In this document: positions 38,782 through 47,600 of the stretch, piece by piece | Layout: the number at the start of each line of letters is the position of its first letter | Position numbering within the stretch: the first letter of the stretch is position 1 | DNA from: Pseudomonas canadensis | GTDB taxonomy: Bacteria; Pseudomonadota; Gammaproteobacteria; Pseudomonadales; Pseudomonadaceae | DNA: 64,000 nucleotides | Assembly: GCF_000503215.1 (NCBI RefSeq) | Contig: NZ_AYTD01000013.1 | Location: forward strand, 310,001-374,000 | Reading direction: 5' to 3' | Notes under the pieces: model-generated | The model's input: the letters and a program-made list of their open reading frames with translations, nothing else | Told to the model about the DNA's origin: nothing | The model's database searches: none | Translations under genes and position numbers: made by a program

Positions 38782-38843
38782 TATTTATGCAACCTGCCTG
38801 ACTTACTCTCGCGGCACTCCCTTTGGCTTGAGAAGGTGCCGGC

Positions 38844-40175
38844 ATGAGGCTGCGCGTTCTGTTCCTGCTGGTGCTTTTCCCCCTCTTCGCTGTTTCCGCT
38901 CCCCTTCCCGTTCCTGATCAAGGTCCTGCTTTGCGTATCCAGGGTTCCAATACCATTGGCGCGGCACTGGGTCCTGCACTGGTCAAAGGCTTGATGCAAC
39001 AGCTGGGCTTGCAGGCGGTGCACAGCGAACCGGCCGAAGGTGCCAATGAACAACGCGTGATCGGCAAGACACGCCAGGGCAAGACGGTGAGCATCGAAGT
39101 CGCCGCTCACGGGTCAAGTACCGGTTTCGCGGCGCTAAAAAAGGCCACAGCCGACCTGGCAGCTTCATCGCGCCCGATAAAAGACAGCGAACTGGTAGAC
39201 CTCGAACCCCTCGGCGACCTGAAAAGCCCCGAAGCCGAACAGGTGATAGCCATCGATGGCCTGGCCATCATCCTCCACCCGCAAAACCCGTTGAACACCC
39301 TGAATACCGAGCAACTGGCGCAGATCTTCAATGGCGAAGTCAGTACCTGGGAGGCGCTCGGTGGCGTCGGAGGGCCGATTCATCTGTACGCGCGGGATGA
39401 TCAATCCGGCACCTACGATACGTTCAAGGACCTGGTACTGCGTCTGCGTGGCAAGCCGCTCGCGCCGGGCGCCAAGCGTTTCGAATCCAGCGAGCAACTC
39501 TCCGACGCGGTCAGCCAGGATCCCCAGGGCATTGGCTTTATCGGGCTGCCCTACATCCGCCAGGCCAAAGCGGCGGCGATAGTGGATGGCGACTCGCAAC
39601 CCATGTTGCCGTTGAACAGCCTGATTGCGACCGAGGATTATCCGCTGTCACGTCGGCTGCTCTTTTACTTGCCGCCGTTGAGTCGCAATCCATGGGCCAA
39701 GGCGTTGGTGGACTTCAGCCAAAGCAGCAAGGGCCAGGCGATCGTGGCAGCCAATGGTTTTATCGCGCAGCAGGTACAGGCGATGGCCGTGGAGCCGCGT
39801 ACTTCGATGCCTGATGACTATCAAGCGATTGCGCGGGATGCCCAGCGCCTGACGGTGAATTTTCGTTTCGAGGAAGGCAGCGCAAGCCTGGACAGCAAGG
39901 CCCGCCAGGATTTGCAGCGGGTGGTGGCGTACCTCAAAAGCCACAACAAGCTGGACAAGCAGGTGACGCTGGTGGGCTTTGGCGATGCCAAGAACGATCC
40001 GCAGCGGGCAGCATTGCTGTCAAAGTTGCGGGCAATGGCAGTGCGCCGGGAATTGGTCAAGAACGGCGTGGTGCTGCGCGATATCCGCGGGTTTGGCGCG
40101 CAAATGCCGGTGGCGGCGAATACGGCGGATGAAGGGCGGATCAAGAATCGGCGGGTGGAGGTTTGGGTGTATTGA
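38844..40175 (+). CDS. PstS-like phosphate-binding domain fused to OmpA domain
   Basis: A 443-residue exported protein with a signal peptide ending near residue 18 (FAVSA). Residues of about 25-310 form a PBP-like (PstS/SphX) domain: IQGSNTIGAALGPALVKGLM, VAAHGSSTGFAAL, LNTEQLAQIFNGEVSTWEAL, DDQSGTYDTFKDLV. Residues of about 330-443 form an OmpA/MotB peptidoglycan-binding domain (FRFEEGSASLDSKARQDLQR ... NRRVEVWVY). The fusion would hold a periplasmic binding domain at the cell wall. No ABC transporter genes are adjacent, so a role in phosphate import is not shown; sensing or surface retention are alternatives. Confidence 0.88.
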   Translation: MRLRVLFLLVLFPLFAVSAPLPVPDQGPALRIQGSNTIGAALGPALVKGLMQQLGLQAVHSEPAEGANEQRVIGKTRQGKTVSIEVAAHGSSTGFAALKKATADLAASSRPIKDSELVDLEPLGDLKSPEAEQVIAIDGLAIILHPQNPLNTLNTEQLAQIFNGEVSTWEALGGVGGPIHLYARDDQSGTYDTFKDLVLRLRGKPLAPGAKRFESSEQLSDAVSQDPQGIGFIGLPYIRQAKAAAIVDGDSQPMLPLNSLIATEDYPLSRRLLFYLPPLSRNPWAKALVDFSQSSKGQAIVAANGFIAQQVQAMAVEPRTSMPDDYQAIARDAQRLTVNFRFEEGSASLDSKARQDLQRVVAYLKSHNKLDKQVTLVGFGDAKNDPQRAALLSKLRAMAVRRELVKNGVVLRDIRGFGAQMPVAANTADEGRIKNRRVEVWVY

Positions 40176-40202
40176 ATACCCAACCTCCCCGCCTATTGCT
40201 GT

Positions 40203-41432
40203 TTATTGCCCGCTGCGCATCAGTTCTTTCGGCACATACTTGCCAATCTCAAACTTGCCGATCGCCGCCCGGTGCACTTCATCCGGGCCATCGGCCAGGC
40301 GCAAGGTACGTTGCATGGCGTACATGTAGGCCAGCGGGAAGTCGTTGGAGACACCAGCGCCGCCATGGATCTGGATCGCACGATCGATCACCTTCAAGGC
40401 CACATTCGGTGCAACCACCTTGATCTGGGCGATTTCGCTTTTCGCGACTTTGTTACCCACGGTGTCCATCATGTAGGCTGCTTTCAAGGTCAGCAGGCGC
40501 GCCATGTCGATTTCCATGCGCGAGTCGGCGATCTTGTCGATATTGCCGCCCAGGCGCGCCAATGGCTTACCGAATGCAGTCCGGCTGACGGAACGCTTGC
40601 ACATCAATTCCAGCGCGCGCTCGGCCATGCCGATGGAACGCATGCAGTGGTGGATACGGCCTGGGCCAAGGCGGCCCTGGGCGATTTCAAAGCCACGGCC
40701 CTCACCCAGCAACACGTTTTCGTAGGGTACGCGCACATTGTCGAACAGCACTTCGGCATGGCCGTGGGGTGCGTCGTCGTAGCCGAACACCGGCAGCGGG
40801 CGCACGATCTTCACGCCGGGGGTATCCACCGGCACCAGGATCATCGAGTGTTGCTGGTGACGCGGCGCGTCCGGGTTGCTCAGGCCCATGAAGATCAAGA
40901 TCTTGCAGCGCGGGTCGCAGGCGCCGGAGGTCCACCATTTCTTGCCGTTGATCACCCACTCATCACCTTGGCGTTCGGCGCGGGCAGCCATGTTGGTGGC
41001 GTCGGATGAGGCGACGTCGGGTTCGGTCATGGCGAATGCAGAACGGATCTCGCCGCGCAGCAGTGGCTCCAGCCAGCGTTGTTTCTGCTCTTCGTTGGCA
41101 TAGCGCACCAACACTTCCATATTGCCGGTGTCAGGCGCCGAGCAGTTGAACGGTTCCGGGCCCAACAGCGAACGTCCCATGATTTCGGCCAACGGTGCGT
41201 ATTCAAGGTTGGTGAGGCCGGCGCCCAGCTCGGATTCCGGCAGGAACAGGTTCCACAAACCTTCGGCTTTAGCCTTCGCCTTCAGCTCTTCCATGATTGC
41301 GGTGGGCTGCCAGCGGTCGCCTTCGCTGACCTGGCGTTCGAACACCGGCTCGGCCGGGTAAACGTAAGCGTCCATGAACGCAGTGACGCGTTCACGCAGT
41401 TCCTGAACCTTGGGCGAATAGGCGAAATCCAT
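40203..41432 (-). CDS. Acyl-CoA dehydrogenase (ACAD10/11-like)
   Basis: A 409-residue FAD-dependent dehydrogenase. The FAD/substrate segment [16 protein letters not shown] and the [13 protein letters not shown] strand are typical. The C-terminal signature is [20 protein letters not shown] with [13 protein letters not shown], a form found in the long/branched ACAD10-11 type. A strong AGGGAG lies before the ATG at 41432. It is divergent from a LysR regulator that probably controls it. The substrate is unknown. Confidence 0.9.
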   Translation of the reverse strand: MDFAYSPKVQELRERVTAFMDAYVYPAEPVFERQVSEGDRWQPTAIMEELKAKAKAEGLWNLFLPESELGAGLTNLEYAPLAEIMGRSLLGPEPFNCSAPDTGNMEVLVRYANEEQKQRWLEPLLRGEIRSAFAMTEPDVASSDATNMAARAERQGDEWVINGKKWWTSGACDPRCKILIFMGLSNPDAPRHQQHSMILVPVDTPGVKIVRPLPVFGYDDAPHGHAEVLFDNVRVPYENVLLGEGRGFEIAQGRLGPGRIHHCMRSIGMAERALELMCKRSVSRTAFGKPLARLGGNIDKIADSRMEIDMARLLTLKAAYMMDTVGNKVAKSEIAQIKVVAPNVALKVIDRAIQIHGGAGVSNDFPLAYMYAMQRTLRLADGPDEVHRAAIGKFEIGKYVPKELMRSGQ

Positions 41433-41583
41433 GAGCAGCTCCCTTCTCTGAGAGGTTGTTTAGGTCATGAAGTCGATGCTAGATGAGCTACGAAAATTTA
41501 CCTAACCTATTCTCGGCGTGTATTAACATTCATCACCGATATATGATCGACGTATGGCCACCTAACAATAAGAGCGCAACGAA

Positions 41584-42519
41584 ATGAATCTGAGCAAGGT
41601 CGACCTCAACCTCTTCATCGTCTTTGACGCTATCTACACCGAAGCTAACCTGACCCGCGCCGGACAGATTGTCGGCATCACCCAACCGGCGGTGTCCAAC
41701 GCTCTGGCACGTCTTCGGGAAACCTTCAACGACCCATTGTTCGTGCGCACCGCCCAGGGCATGGTGCCCACGCCGATGGCGCAGAACATCATCGGGCCGG
41801 TGCGCAATGCGCTGTCATTGCTGCGGGTGTCGGTGCAAGAGAGCCGCATCTTCAACCCGCAACAGGCGGCCAAGACTTATCGCATCAGCATGACCGACCT
41901 CACCGAGGCGGTGATCCTGCCACTGTTGTTCCAGCGCCTGCGCCGCCTGGCGCCCACGGTGGTCATCGAGAGTTTCCTGTCCAAGCGCCGCGAAACCACC
42001 AAGGAACTGGCTGCTGGGCGCCTGGACTTTGCCGTGGACGCGCCGCTCAACACCGACCCGCAGGTACGCCACGTCAAGCTGATGGAAGACCGCTACGTGT
42101 GCGCCATGCGCAAGGGCCATCCGCTGGCGGGCAAGGACAAGCTGAGCCTGGATGATTACCTGGGGCTGACCCACATCCATATCTCCAGCCGGCGCAACGG
42201 CCTGGGCCATGTGGACCTGGCGCTGGGCAAGATGGGCCTGCAACGCAAGATCGCCCTGCGCTCCCAGCACTACCTGATGGCCTCGCAGGTGTTGCAGCAG
42301 ACCGACATGGTCATGACCGTGCCCGAGCGCTTCGCGCGCCGCCATGAATTGCATTGGTTCAACCTGCCGGTCAACGACGTGCCGCCGGTGGAAACCCACC
42401 TGTACTGGCACGAAAGCACCGACCAAGACCCGGCGAACCGCTGGATGCGCGAGCAAATGATCGAGTTGTGCCAGCAGGTGACGGCGCACGAGAAAAAGCT
42501 CGACAAACAACAATCCTGA
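41584..42519 (+). CDS. LysR-family transcriptional regulator
   Basis: A 311-residue regulator. The N-terminal HTH is DLNLFIVFDAIYTEANLTRAGQIVGITQPAVSNALARLRETFNDPLF (residues 7-53), the NodD/SyrM-like subtype of LysR. The ligand-binding domain follows. It is divergent from the acyl-CoA dehydrogenase gene across 151 bp, where the operator should lie. A REP pair follows 14 bp after the stop. Confidence 0.9.
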   Translation: MNLSKVDLNLFIVFDAIYTEANLTRAGQIVGITQPAVSNALARLRETFNDPLFVRTAQGMVPTPMAQNIIGPVRNALSLLRVSVQESRIFNPQQAAKTYRISMTDLTEAVILPLLFQRLRRLAPTVVIESFLSKRRETTKELAAGRLDFAVDAPLNTDPQVRHVKLMEDRYVCAMRKGHPLAGKDKLSLDDYLGLTHIHISSRRNGLGHVDLALGKMGLQRKIALRSQHYLMASQVLQQTDMVMTVPERFARRHELHWFNLPVNDVPPVETHLYWHESTDQDPANRWMREQMIELCQQVTAHEKKLDKQQS

Positions 42520-42533
42520 GATTGTCACACCCC

Positions 42534-42636
42534 CTGTAGGAGCTGGCTTGCCGGCGAAAAACGCACAGTCACCGCACTTGTCCGGGCTTGCTGCGTCATC
42601 GTTGACGACCATCGCCGGCAAGCCGGCTCCTACAGT
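42534..42636. repeat. REP pair (REPIN-like), GGAGCNGGC type
   Basis: The left arm CTGTAGGAGCTGGCTTGCCG at 42534 and the inverted right arm ending CCGGCTCCTACAG at 42636 enclose about 55 bp. It lies between the LysR gene and the liuR promoter. Confidence 0.87.
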
Positions 42637-42642
42637 GATCGC

Positions 42643-42658
42643 TTGACGTTAACGTCAA
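42643..42658. promoter_or_regulatory. Probable LiuR operator at liuR
   Basis: TTGACGTTAACGTCAA is a perfect 16-bp palindrome 44 bp before the liuR ATG. It matches the two sites at 51143 and 51187 in the liuA promoter and resembles the LiuR motif described for proteobacterial leucine-degradation regulons. Its TTGACG half may double as the -35 box, as expected for MerR-type autoregulation. Confidence 0.8.
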
Positions 42659-42702
42659 CCAGCCATTAGCTTAGCGCCCAAGACATTTTCTCGGGCATCG
42701 CC

Positions 42703-43095
42703 ATGAGCACCACCTACAGCATCTCCGACCTCGCCCGCGAGCTCGACATCACCACCCGCGCCATTCGCTTCTACGAAGAACAAGGCTTGCTGGCCCCGGA
42801 ACGTCGGGGTCAGGAGCGCATCTACTCGGCCCGGGACAAGGTCAGCCTCAAGCTGATCCTGCGGGGCAAGCGCATCGGTTTTTCCCTGGCCGAGTGCCGC
42901 GAACTCATCGAGCTCTACGACCCCAGCAGCGGTAACCACGTGCAACTCAACAGCATGCTGGCGAAAATCGCCGAGCGCCGTGAGCAGCTTGAGCAGCAGT
43001 TGCTGGATATCGAACAAATGAAGCTGGAACTGGACACCGCCGAAGAGCGCTGCACCCAGGCCCTGGCCCACACCCTGCGCCAGGCCGGCCATTGA
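42703..43095 (+). CDS. liuR: MerR-family regulator of leucine/isovalerate catabolism
   Basis: A 130-residue MerR regulator with the N-terminal wing-helix YSISDLARELDITTRAIRFYEEQGLLAPER and a coiled-coil dimer helix (about residues 75-120). There is no metal-binding Cys set. It is followed after 16 bp by the HMG-CoA lyase gene and preceded by an ACGTTAACGT palindrome. LiuR represses liu genes until a branched-chain acyl-CoA intermediate is present in related bacteria. Confidence 0.93.
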   Translation: MSTTYSISDLARELDITTRAIRFYEEQGLLAPERRGQERIYSARDKVSLKLILRGKRIGFSLAECRELIELYDPSSGNHVQLNSMLAKIAERREQLEQQLLDIEQMKLELDTAEERCTQALAHTLRQAGH

Positions 43096-43111
43096 TCATG
43101 AGGTAATTACC

Positions 43112-44011
43112 ATGTCCCTCCCTTCACACGTCCGCCTGGTGGAAGTCGGCCCGCGCGACGGCCTGCAGAATGAAGCCCAGCCCATCAGCGTGGCGGACAA
43201 GGTCCGGTTGGTGGACGCCCTCAGCGCTGCTGGCTTGAGCTACATCGAAGTCGGCAGTTTTGTATCTCCCAAGTGGGTGCCGCAGATGGCGGGTTCAGCC
43301 GAGGTGTTCGCGCAGATCCAGCGCAAGCCCGGTGTGACCTATGGGGCCCTGGCGCCGAACCTGCGCGGGTTCGAGGACGCATTGGCGGCCGGCGTAAAGG
43401 AAGTGGCGGTGTTTGCGGCGGCGTCCGAGGCGTTTTCCCAGCGCAATATCAACTGCTCCATCAGCGAAAGCCTGGAGCGCTTCGCGCCGATCATGGCGGC
43501 CGCCAGGCAGCACGGGGTCAGCGTGCGCGGTTATGTGTCGTGCGTGCTGGGTTGCCCGTATGAGGGTGAGATCGCGCCGGAGCAAGTGGCGGCGGTCGCG
43601 CGGGAATTGTATGCCATGGGCTGCTATGAGGTGTCCCTCGGCGACACCATCGGCACCGGCACGGCGGGCGCGACGCGGCGGTTGTTCGAGGTGGTCGCCG
43701 CGCAGGTGCCACGGGACAAGCTGGCCGGGCATTTCCACGACACCTATGGCCAGGCCATCGCGAATATCTACGCCAGCCTGCTGGAAGGAATCACGGTGTT
43801 CGACAGCTCTATCGCGGGCCTCGGCGGCTGCCCATACGCCAAGGGCGCCAGCGGTAACGTCGCTACCGAAGATGTGCTGTACCTGCTCGACGGCCTGGGC
43901 ATCGAGACGGGTGTTGATCTGGAGGCATTGATTGGCGCGGGCCAGCAAATCAGCAACGTGCTGGGCCGGCCGACAGGGTCACGCGTGGCCAAGGCGCGTA
44001 ACGCCGGTTGA
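43112..44011 (+). CDS. liuE: Hydroxymethylglutaryl-CoA lyase
   Basis: A 299-residue TIM-barrel lyase that splits HMG-CoA to acetoacetate and acetyl-CoA, the last step of leucine degradation. It begins with VEVGPRDGLQNE (catalytic Arg and Asp), has LGDTIGTGTAGATRR, the metal-binding HFHDTYGQA and the flexible-loop Cys in AGLGGCPYAKGASGNVATED. It is the same gene as mvaB in P. putida. It is separated from liuABCD by some 7 kb here. Confidence 0.96.
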   Translation: MSLPSHVRLVEVGPRDGLQNEAQPISVADKVRLVDALSAAGLSYIEVGSFVSPKWVPQMAGSAEVFAQIQRKPGVTYGALAPNLRGFEDALAAGVKEVAVFAAASEAFSQRNINCSISESLERFAPIMAAARQHGVSVRGYVSCVLGCPYEGEIAPEQVAAVARELYAMGCYEVSLGDTIGTGTAGATRRLFEVVAAQVPRDKLAGHFHDTYGQAIANIYASLLEGITVFDSSIAGLGGCPYAKGASGNVATEDVLYLLDGLGIETGVDLEALIGAGQQISNVLGRPTGSRVAKARNAG

Positions 44012-44030
44012 GTAGCTTAGCCGTGACAAT

Positions 44031-44062
44031 GTGTTACCGCACGCCTACACATCGAGTAACAC
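44031..44062. promoter_or_regulatory. Inverted repeat, candidate CbrB activator site
   Basis: GTGTTAC at 44031-44037 and GTAACAC at 44056-44062 are perfect inverted heptamers separated by 18 bp, centred about 100 bp before the sigma-54 -24 box at 44145. The position suits an enhancer-binding protein. TGTTAC/GTAACA dyads are what I recall for CbrB, the activator of Crc-sequestering sRNAs. Confidence 0.65.
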
Positions 44063-44142
44063 GGGAACATTTTTTGTCGTATTTTCTGCAAGCGAAATCC
44101 TATAAAAAAATCAAACCATTGATTTTAAAGGTTTTTTAAAAG

Positions 44143-44159
44143 TTGGCACGGCTTCTGCT
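44143..44159 (+). promoter_or_regulatory. Sigma-54 (-24/-12) promoter of crcY
   Basis: TTGGCACGGCTTCTGCT fits the RpoN consensus TGGCACG-N4-TTGC, with GG at 44145-44146 and GC at 44157-44158 exactly 12 bp apart. Transcription should start near 44169. Confidence 0.9.
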
Positions 44160-44168
44160 ATCTCTATG

Positions 44169-44540
44169 GCATAACAAGAATAAAAAGCGCCAAACCTAAT
44201 AAAAATAAGACGAAACGACTCTGACATAACAAAAACAACACGGCAGAGACGCAGCTAACAGATTTTTTTGGAGAAGATGTGCTTCGCAGGGTACGGCGTG
44301 CCGAAACCCGCAACCGGTTAGAGAAAAATAAAACTACCTCAGGTAGCTACCCACTGGTTGGATCGTTAACGAAGAAGCAGATCAGCGCTCAAAAAAATAC
44401 GTTTGCTCTTGACCCCGGATGGGGGTCGCCAAAAACAGCGGTAAAGGGTAACGGTTGCCAAAAACAACAATAGACCGCCCCTCAATAATAAAAAAGAGCA
44501 CGCAACGACAAATTAAAGGGGACCCTCGGGTCCCCTTTGT
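44169..44540 (+). ncRNA. crcY: CrcY small RNA, antagonist of Hfq/Crc catabolite repression
   Basis: A region of about 372 bp transcribed from the sigma-54 promoter to a strong terminator, right after the HMG-CoA lyase gene, which is the location of crcY in P. putida as I recall. The RNA would begin GGCATAACAAGAATAAAAAG and carries many A-rich CA motifs that bind Hfq/Crc (AACAAGAA, TAATAAAAATAA, ATAACAAAAACAAC, GAAAAATAAAAC, CAAAAACAACAA, AATAATAAAAAA). Length and start resemble CrcZ/CrcY. By titrating Hfq-Crc it relieves carbon catabolite repression under CbrAB control. Confidence 0.85.
44515..44538 (+). terminator. Terminator of crcY
   Basis: AAAGGGGACC pairs with GGTCCCCTTT around a CTCG loop, a 10-bp stem with flanking A and T tracts that closes the sRNA. 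Because it is symmetrical it may also stop readthrough from the opposing effector gene. Confidence 0.88.
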
Positions 44541-44611
44541 GCTGTCTGTAGGAATGCTTATCAGGCGATGCGTTCAAGCTTGTTGACCCGCCCCTGGTGG
44601 GCGCATCAAAT

Positions 44612-47600
44612 TCAGACCTGAGCGCCGTGCGTCGCGTCGACTTTTCCAAGCACGCTTCGTGTCAAGGTTTGTAGATTAAGTCTTTCCTCTCGCGCTCGCT
44701 CGGCACCGAGCAGCTTCATTTCGTCATTGTAAAAAACACTTTGCATCGAGCCATCCACCAGTATCTCATCCTTGGTCTTGCCCAACAGGCTCGCCAGTCG
44801 GTCGACCACTTCATCATGCTTTGCCTGCCAGGCATCTTTTGTCGCTTGATCTGCAGCGTTATCCTGAGCGTCTTGTAATGCTGAAAGTTCATCCAACGCC
44901 GCGCTTTTCTCGTCTATTTCCTCAATAACCGGCTCCATCAACGACGCGAATTCTCGTGAGTAGTGGCTGCGAAGATGTTTCTCCCAAAACGCCCTCTCCA
45001 AAAAAAAATCAACCTTGTTGTTGATAACACGCTCATCCACGATCACTTGTGCATAGGCATCATCGATAGCCGCCTGGCTCACATTAGCTTGCTGAGGAAA
45101 CAGCATGCCGCGGGACTTGACCGGTAATCCAAGCCTGTCCGCCAGCCTGGTTCGATAGGCAAGAATGACTTCGACCTGCTCAGTAAAACCACGCCCTCGC
45201 GCTTCGACATCCCGCTGAGCGATGACGTCTACCAGCTTCAGGCGAAATAGCTGTTCGCCAGTGGCAATAAGCTTGCCTTCCGCATCTCCCTCTCCTGCCA
45301 TCTCAAGCGCCTTGGCCGCCAACAGCTCACTTTCCAGGTTCATGAACTCAACCGAACTGCCGTCACCACAAGTGATTCGATCATCAGCGGCCTTGAATAA
45401 CGACTCACGAATGGCCTGGCTTTCCTTCGCGGCTTCAAGCATCTCCCAGACCCGCTCCGCCATTGCAGGACGGGTCACGCCAGAGGCGTATTCGGCGCAA
45501 CGGGTGGTGTCTGCCAGCACGGTGAAAAACGCATCCGACTGAGGGTTGAGCTTGACCTCATCCCAAGTCATGCCCCGGCGGGCCCGCTCAGTTACTGGAG
45601 AGTCGTGCAGCCAAAGCTCTCGCGCTTCATCGTGCGTAACGTGATCGCCCCATTGCGCCTGATCCAACGGTTCAAGTCGAAAACGTGCACGGGTCGCTGC
45701 CGAAAACGGATTGTCATGCAAGTTGATTCGATCCAGATGCTGGTAAGCGTACTCAGGCAAAGTGGTGATTCGATTTGAATGCAGGTCGATCATGGCCAGG
45801 TTGGTCAACTGCTCAGCGCCAGCGGGAAACGTTGTGGTTCCAGTGTTCGCCAGGTAAATCTGGTTGAGATTGCGCAGCCCGTGCAGATTGGCCACCCACC
45901 CCAATTGGCGGTTACCGGAGAGCCTGAGAATCTTCAAACTCTGCATGCGTTCCAGGCGCATACGGCTCTGTTCGGTCAGTCGGATAGCGTTATTACTCAA
46001 GTCGAGCTTGGTCACCGCGCCGTCAGCAAACTCCGGCAACCGGGTGAGGTGGTTATCGCTCATATTCAGCCAGCGCAAGCGCCTGAATGAACTCAGAAAG
46101 GGCAAGGAAGCGTCTGTCAGCGCCATTCGAGGTAAAACCAAACTGCCCACATGATCCATATTGGCGGTGATCGGGGGTAACTCTCCGACAACCTCGTCGG
46201 ACAAATCGAGAATGTGACCGATGGGCGTTTGATCTGAGGCGAACGCTTGCGGGGAGGTCCGCCGCCAGACTCCTTTCAGGGTATTGGCGACTCTGCGCCG
46301 GTCCCTGGCAGAACCAACCGCGCCCGTCTCCTGCTCCCAGTCCTTCAAATCGGCATTAAGTTGATTGAACTCCTGCTCAAGCTGCTCCAGTCTTGCCAAC
46401 ATTCCGGCATCGTCAAGCTCCCTGAGGCCCAGCATCTCTTCTACCGCTTCGATGGACTTTGACGGATAGAGCTTTGCCGCTTTCATTTCACACACAAAAG
46501 GCCGGCGGCCAGCGCCTCTCAACGGGCTTAGTGGATAACCAAAACGTCCGTCAGCGAGGCGCATTGGCGGTTTATACCCTGGTTTCACAGGCTGCATTTT
46601 CAGTAACTTGCGCAATTGATCACGTGGCATCAGCGGCTTCTGCTGCAGCGCTTGTTTCAGGCTCGCGCCACGGTCACCGGCCGTCAACTTCATCACCGTC
46701 AAATCCTCTGGCGAAACCGCCGCCTGCATAGCTCCATAGATATCGGCCTGCTGGTTCAATACTCCGAACTTGTCATCCCGTACTTCATAAAGATTTTGTG
46801 GTCCAAACTTGATCAAAAGTCGCTTCGCCGCCACACCCTCCGGCCCTATGGAGTCGACAACGCGCTCACCTCCTTCGCTGGTCTTTTCCAGCACCTCGAT
46901 GCGCAGGTCAGATGGCCAGCCAGGCAGCGTCTTCACGCTATGCAGAACCATACGTTGGGTATCGTCATTGCCCAGGGTCTTGCGATAGAGCCCTTCGTAA
47001 GCCCGCGCCAAGCGTACTTCTTGTTGATAGCAGCGGGCCTCCTCTGCCAAACGCAACGGTACGCGTTGGTGCTGCTCGATCATCTGCACTTCAGCCTTGC
47101 TGGCGTGGCTCAACAGCTCTTGCGCCACACTATCGGGCAGCGATCCGAACGACCGTTTGAGCAATCCGACCGCTGCACCGCTTTCGCTCTCGGTTGCCGC
47201 ATAACGTTGGGCGAAAAGATCGGCCTGGTCTTTCGCCAATAATGACGCGCTCACACCCGGTTTTTTTTCACTCGCGATTGTCTCGTCGATGTCAAAACGC
47301 TTGAGAATGTCTGCCAATAGACCCGGGACGCGCCCCTGGTCTACATGCATCTTGCGCAACATGCTGCTATCCACCGCAGCCATTTGGCAGATGCGCTCAA
47401 GCTTTAAGGGTTGCTGTCCAAGTCTCTGCGCCACTGGCCCCAGCCGCTGCATCAATTGCGGCGTGGTCCATGTCAGCGGATTTTCATGTTCATGTATCCA
47501 AGCCCCAGCCTCCGTAAGGCGAACCTGCGGCGAGTAGGCTGAAGGGTTTTGCGGATGCACAATCCGGTAGATGTTACCGGTGCCAGACGGCTCCACCAGG

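Noticed and set aside
44279..44473. A 64-codon GTG-start frame with GGAGAAG upstream
   Set aside because: It lies wholly inside the crcY RNA; the product is low-complexity and basic with no family pattern, and the A-rich blocks are explained by Hfq/Crc motifs.
44585..44607. Imperfect CGCCC/GGGCG hairpin just after the NEL gene stop, as its terminator
   Set aside because: The stem is short and has no T run; the crcY terminator 50 bp further may stop transcription from both sides.
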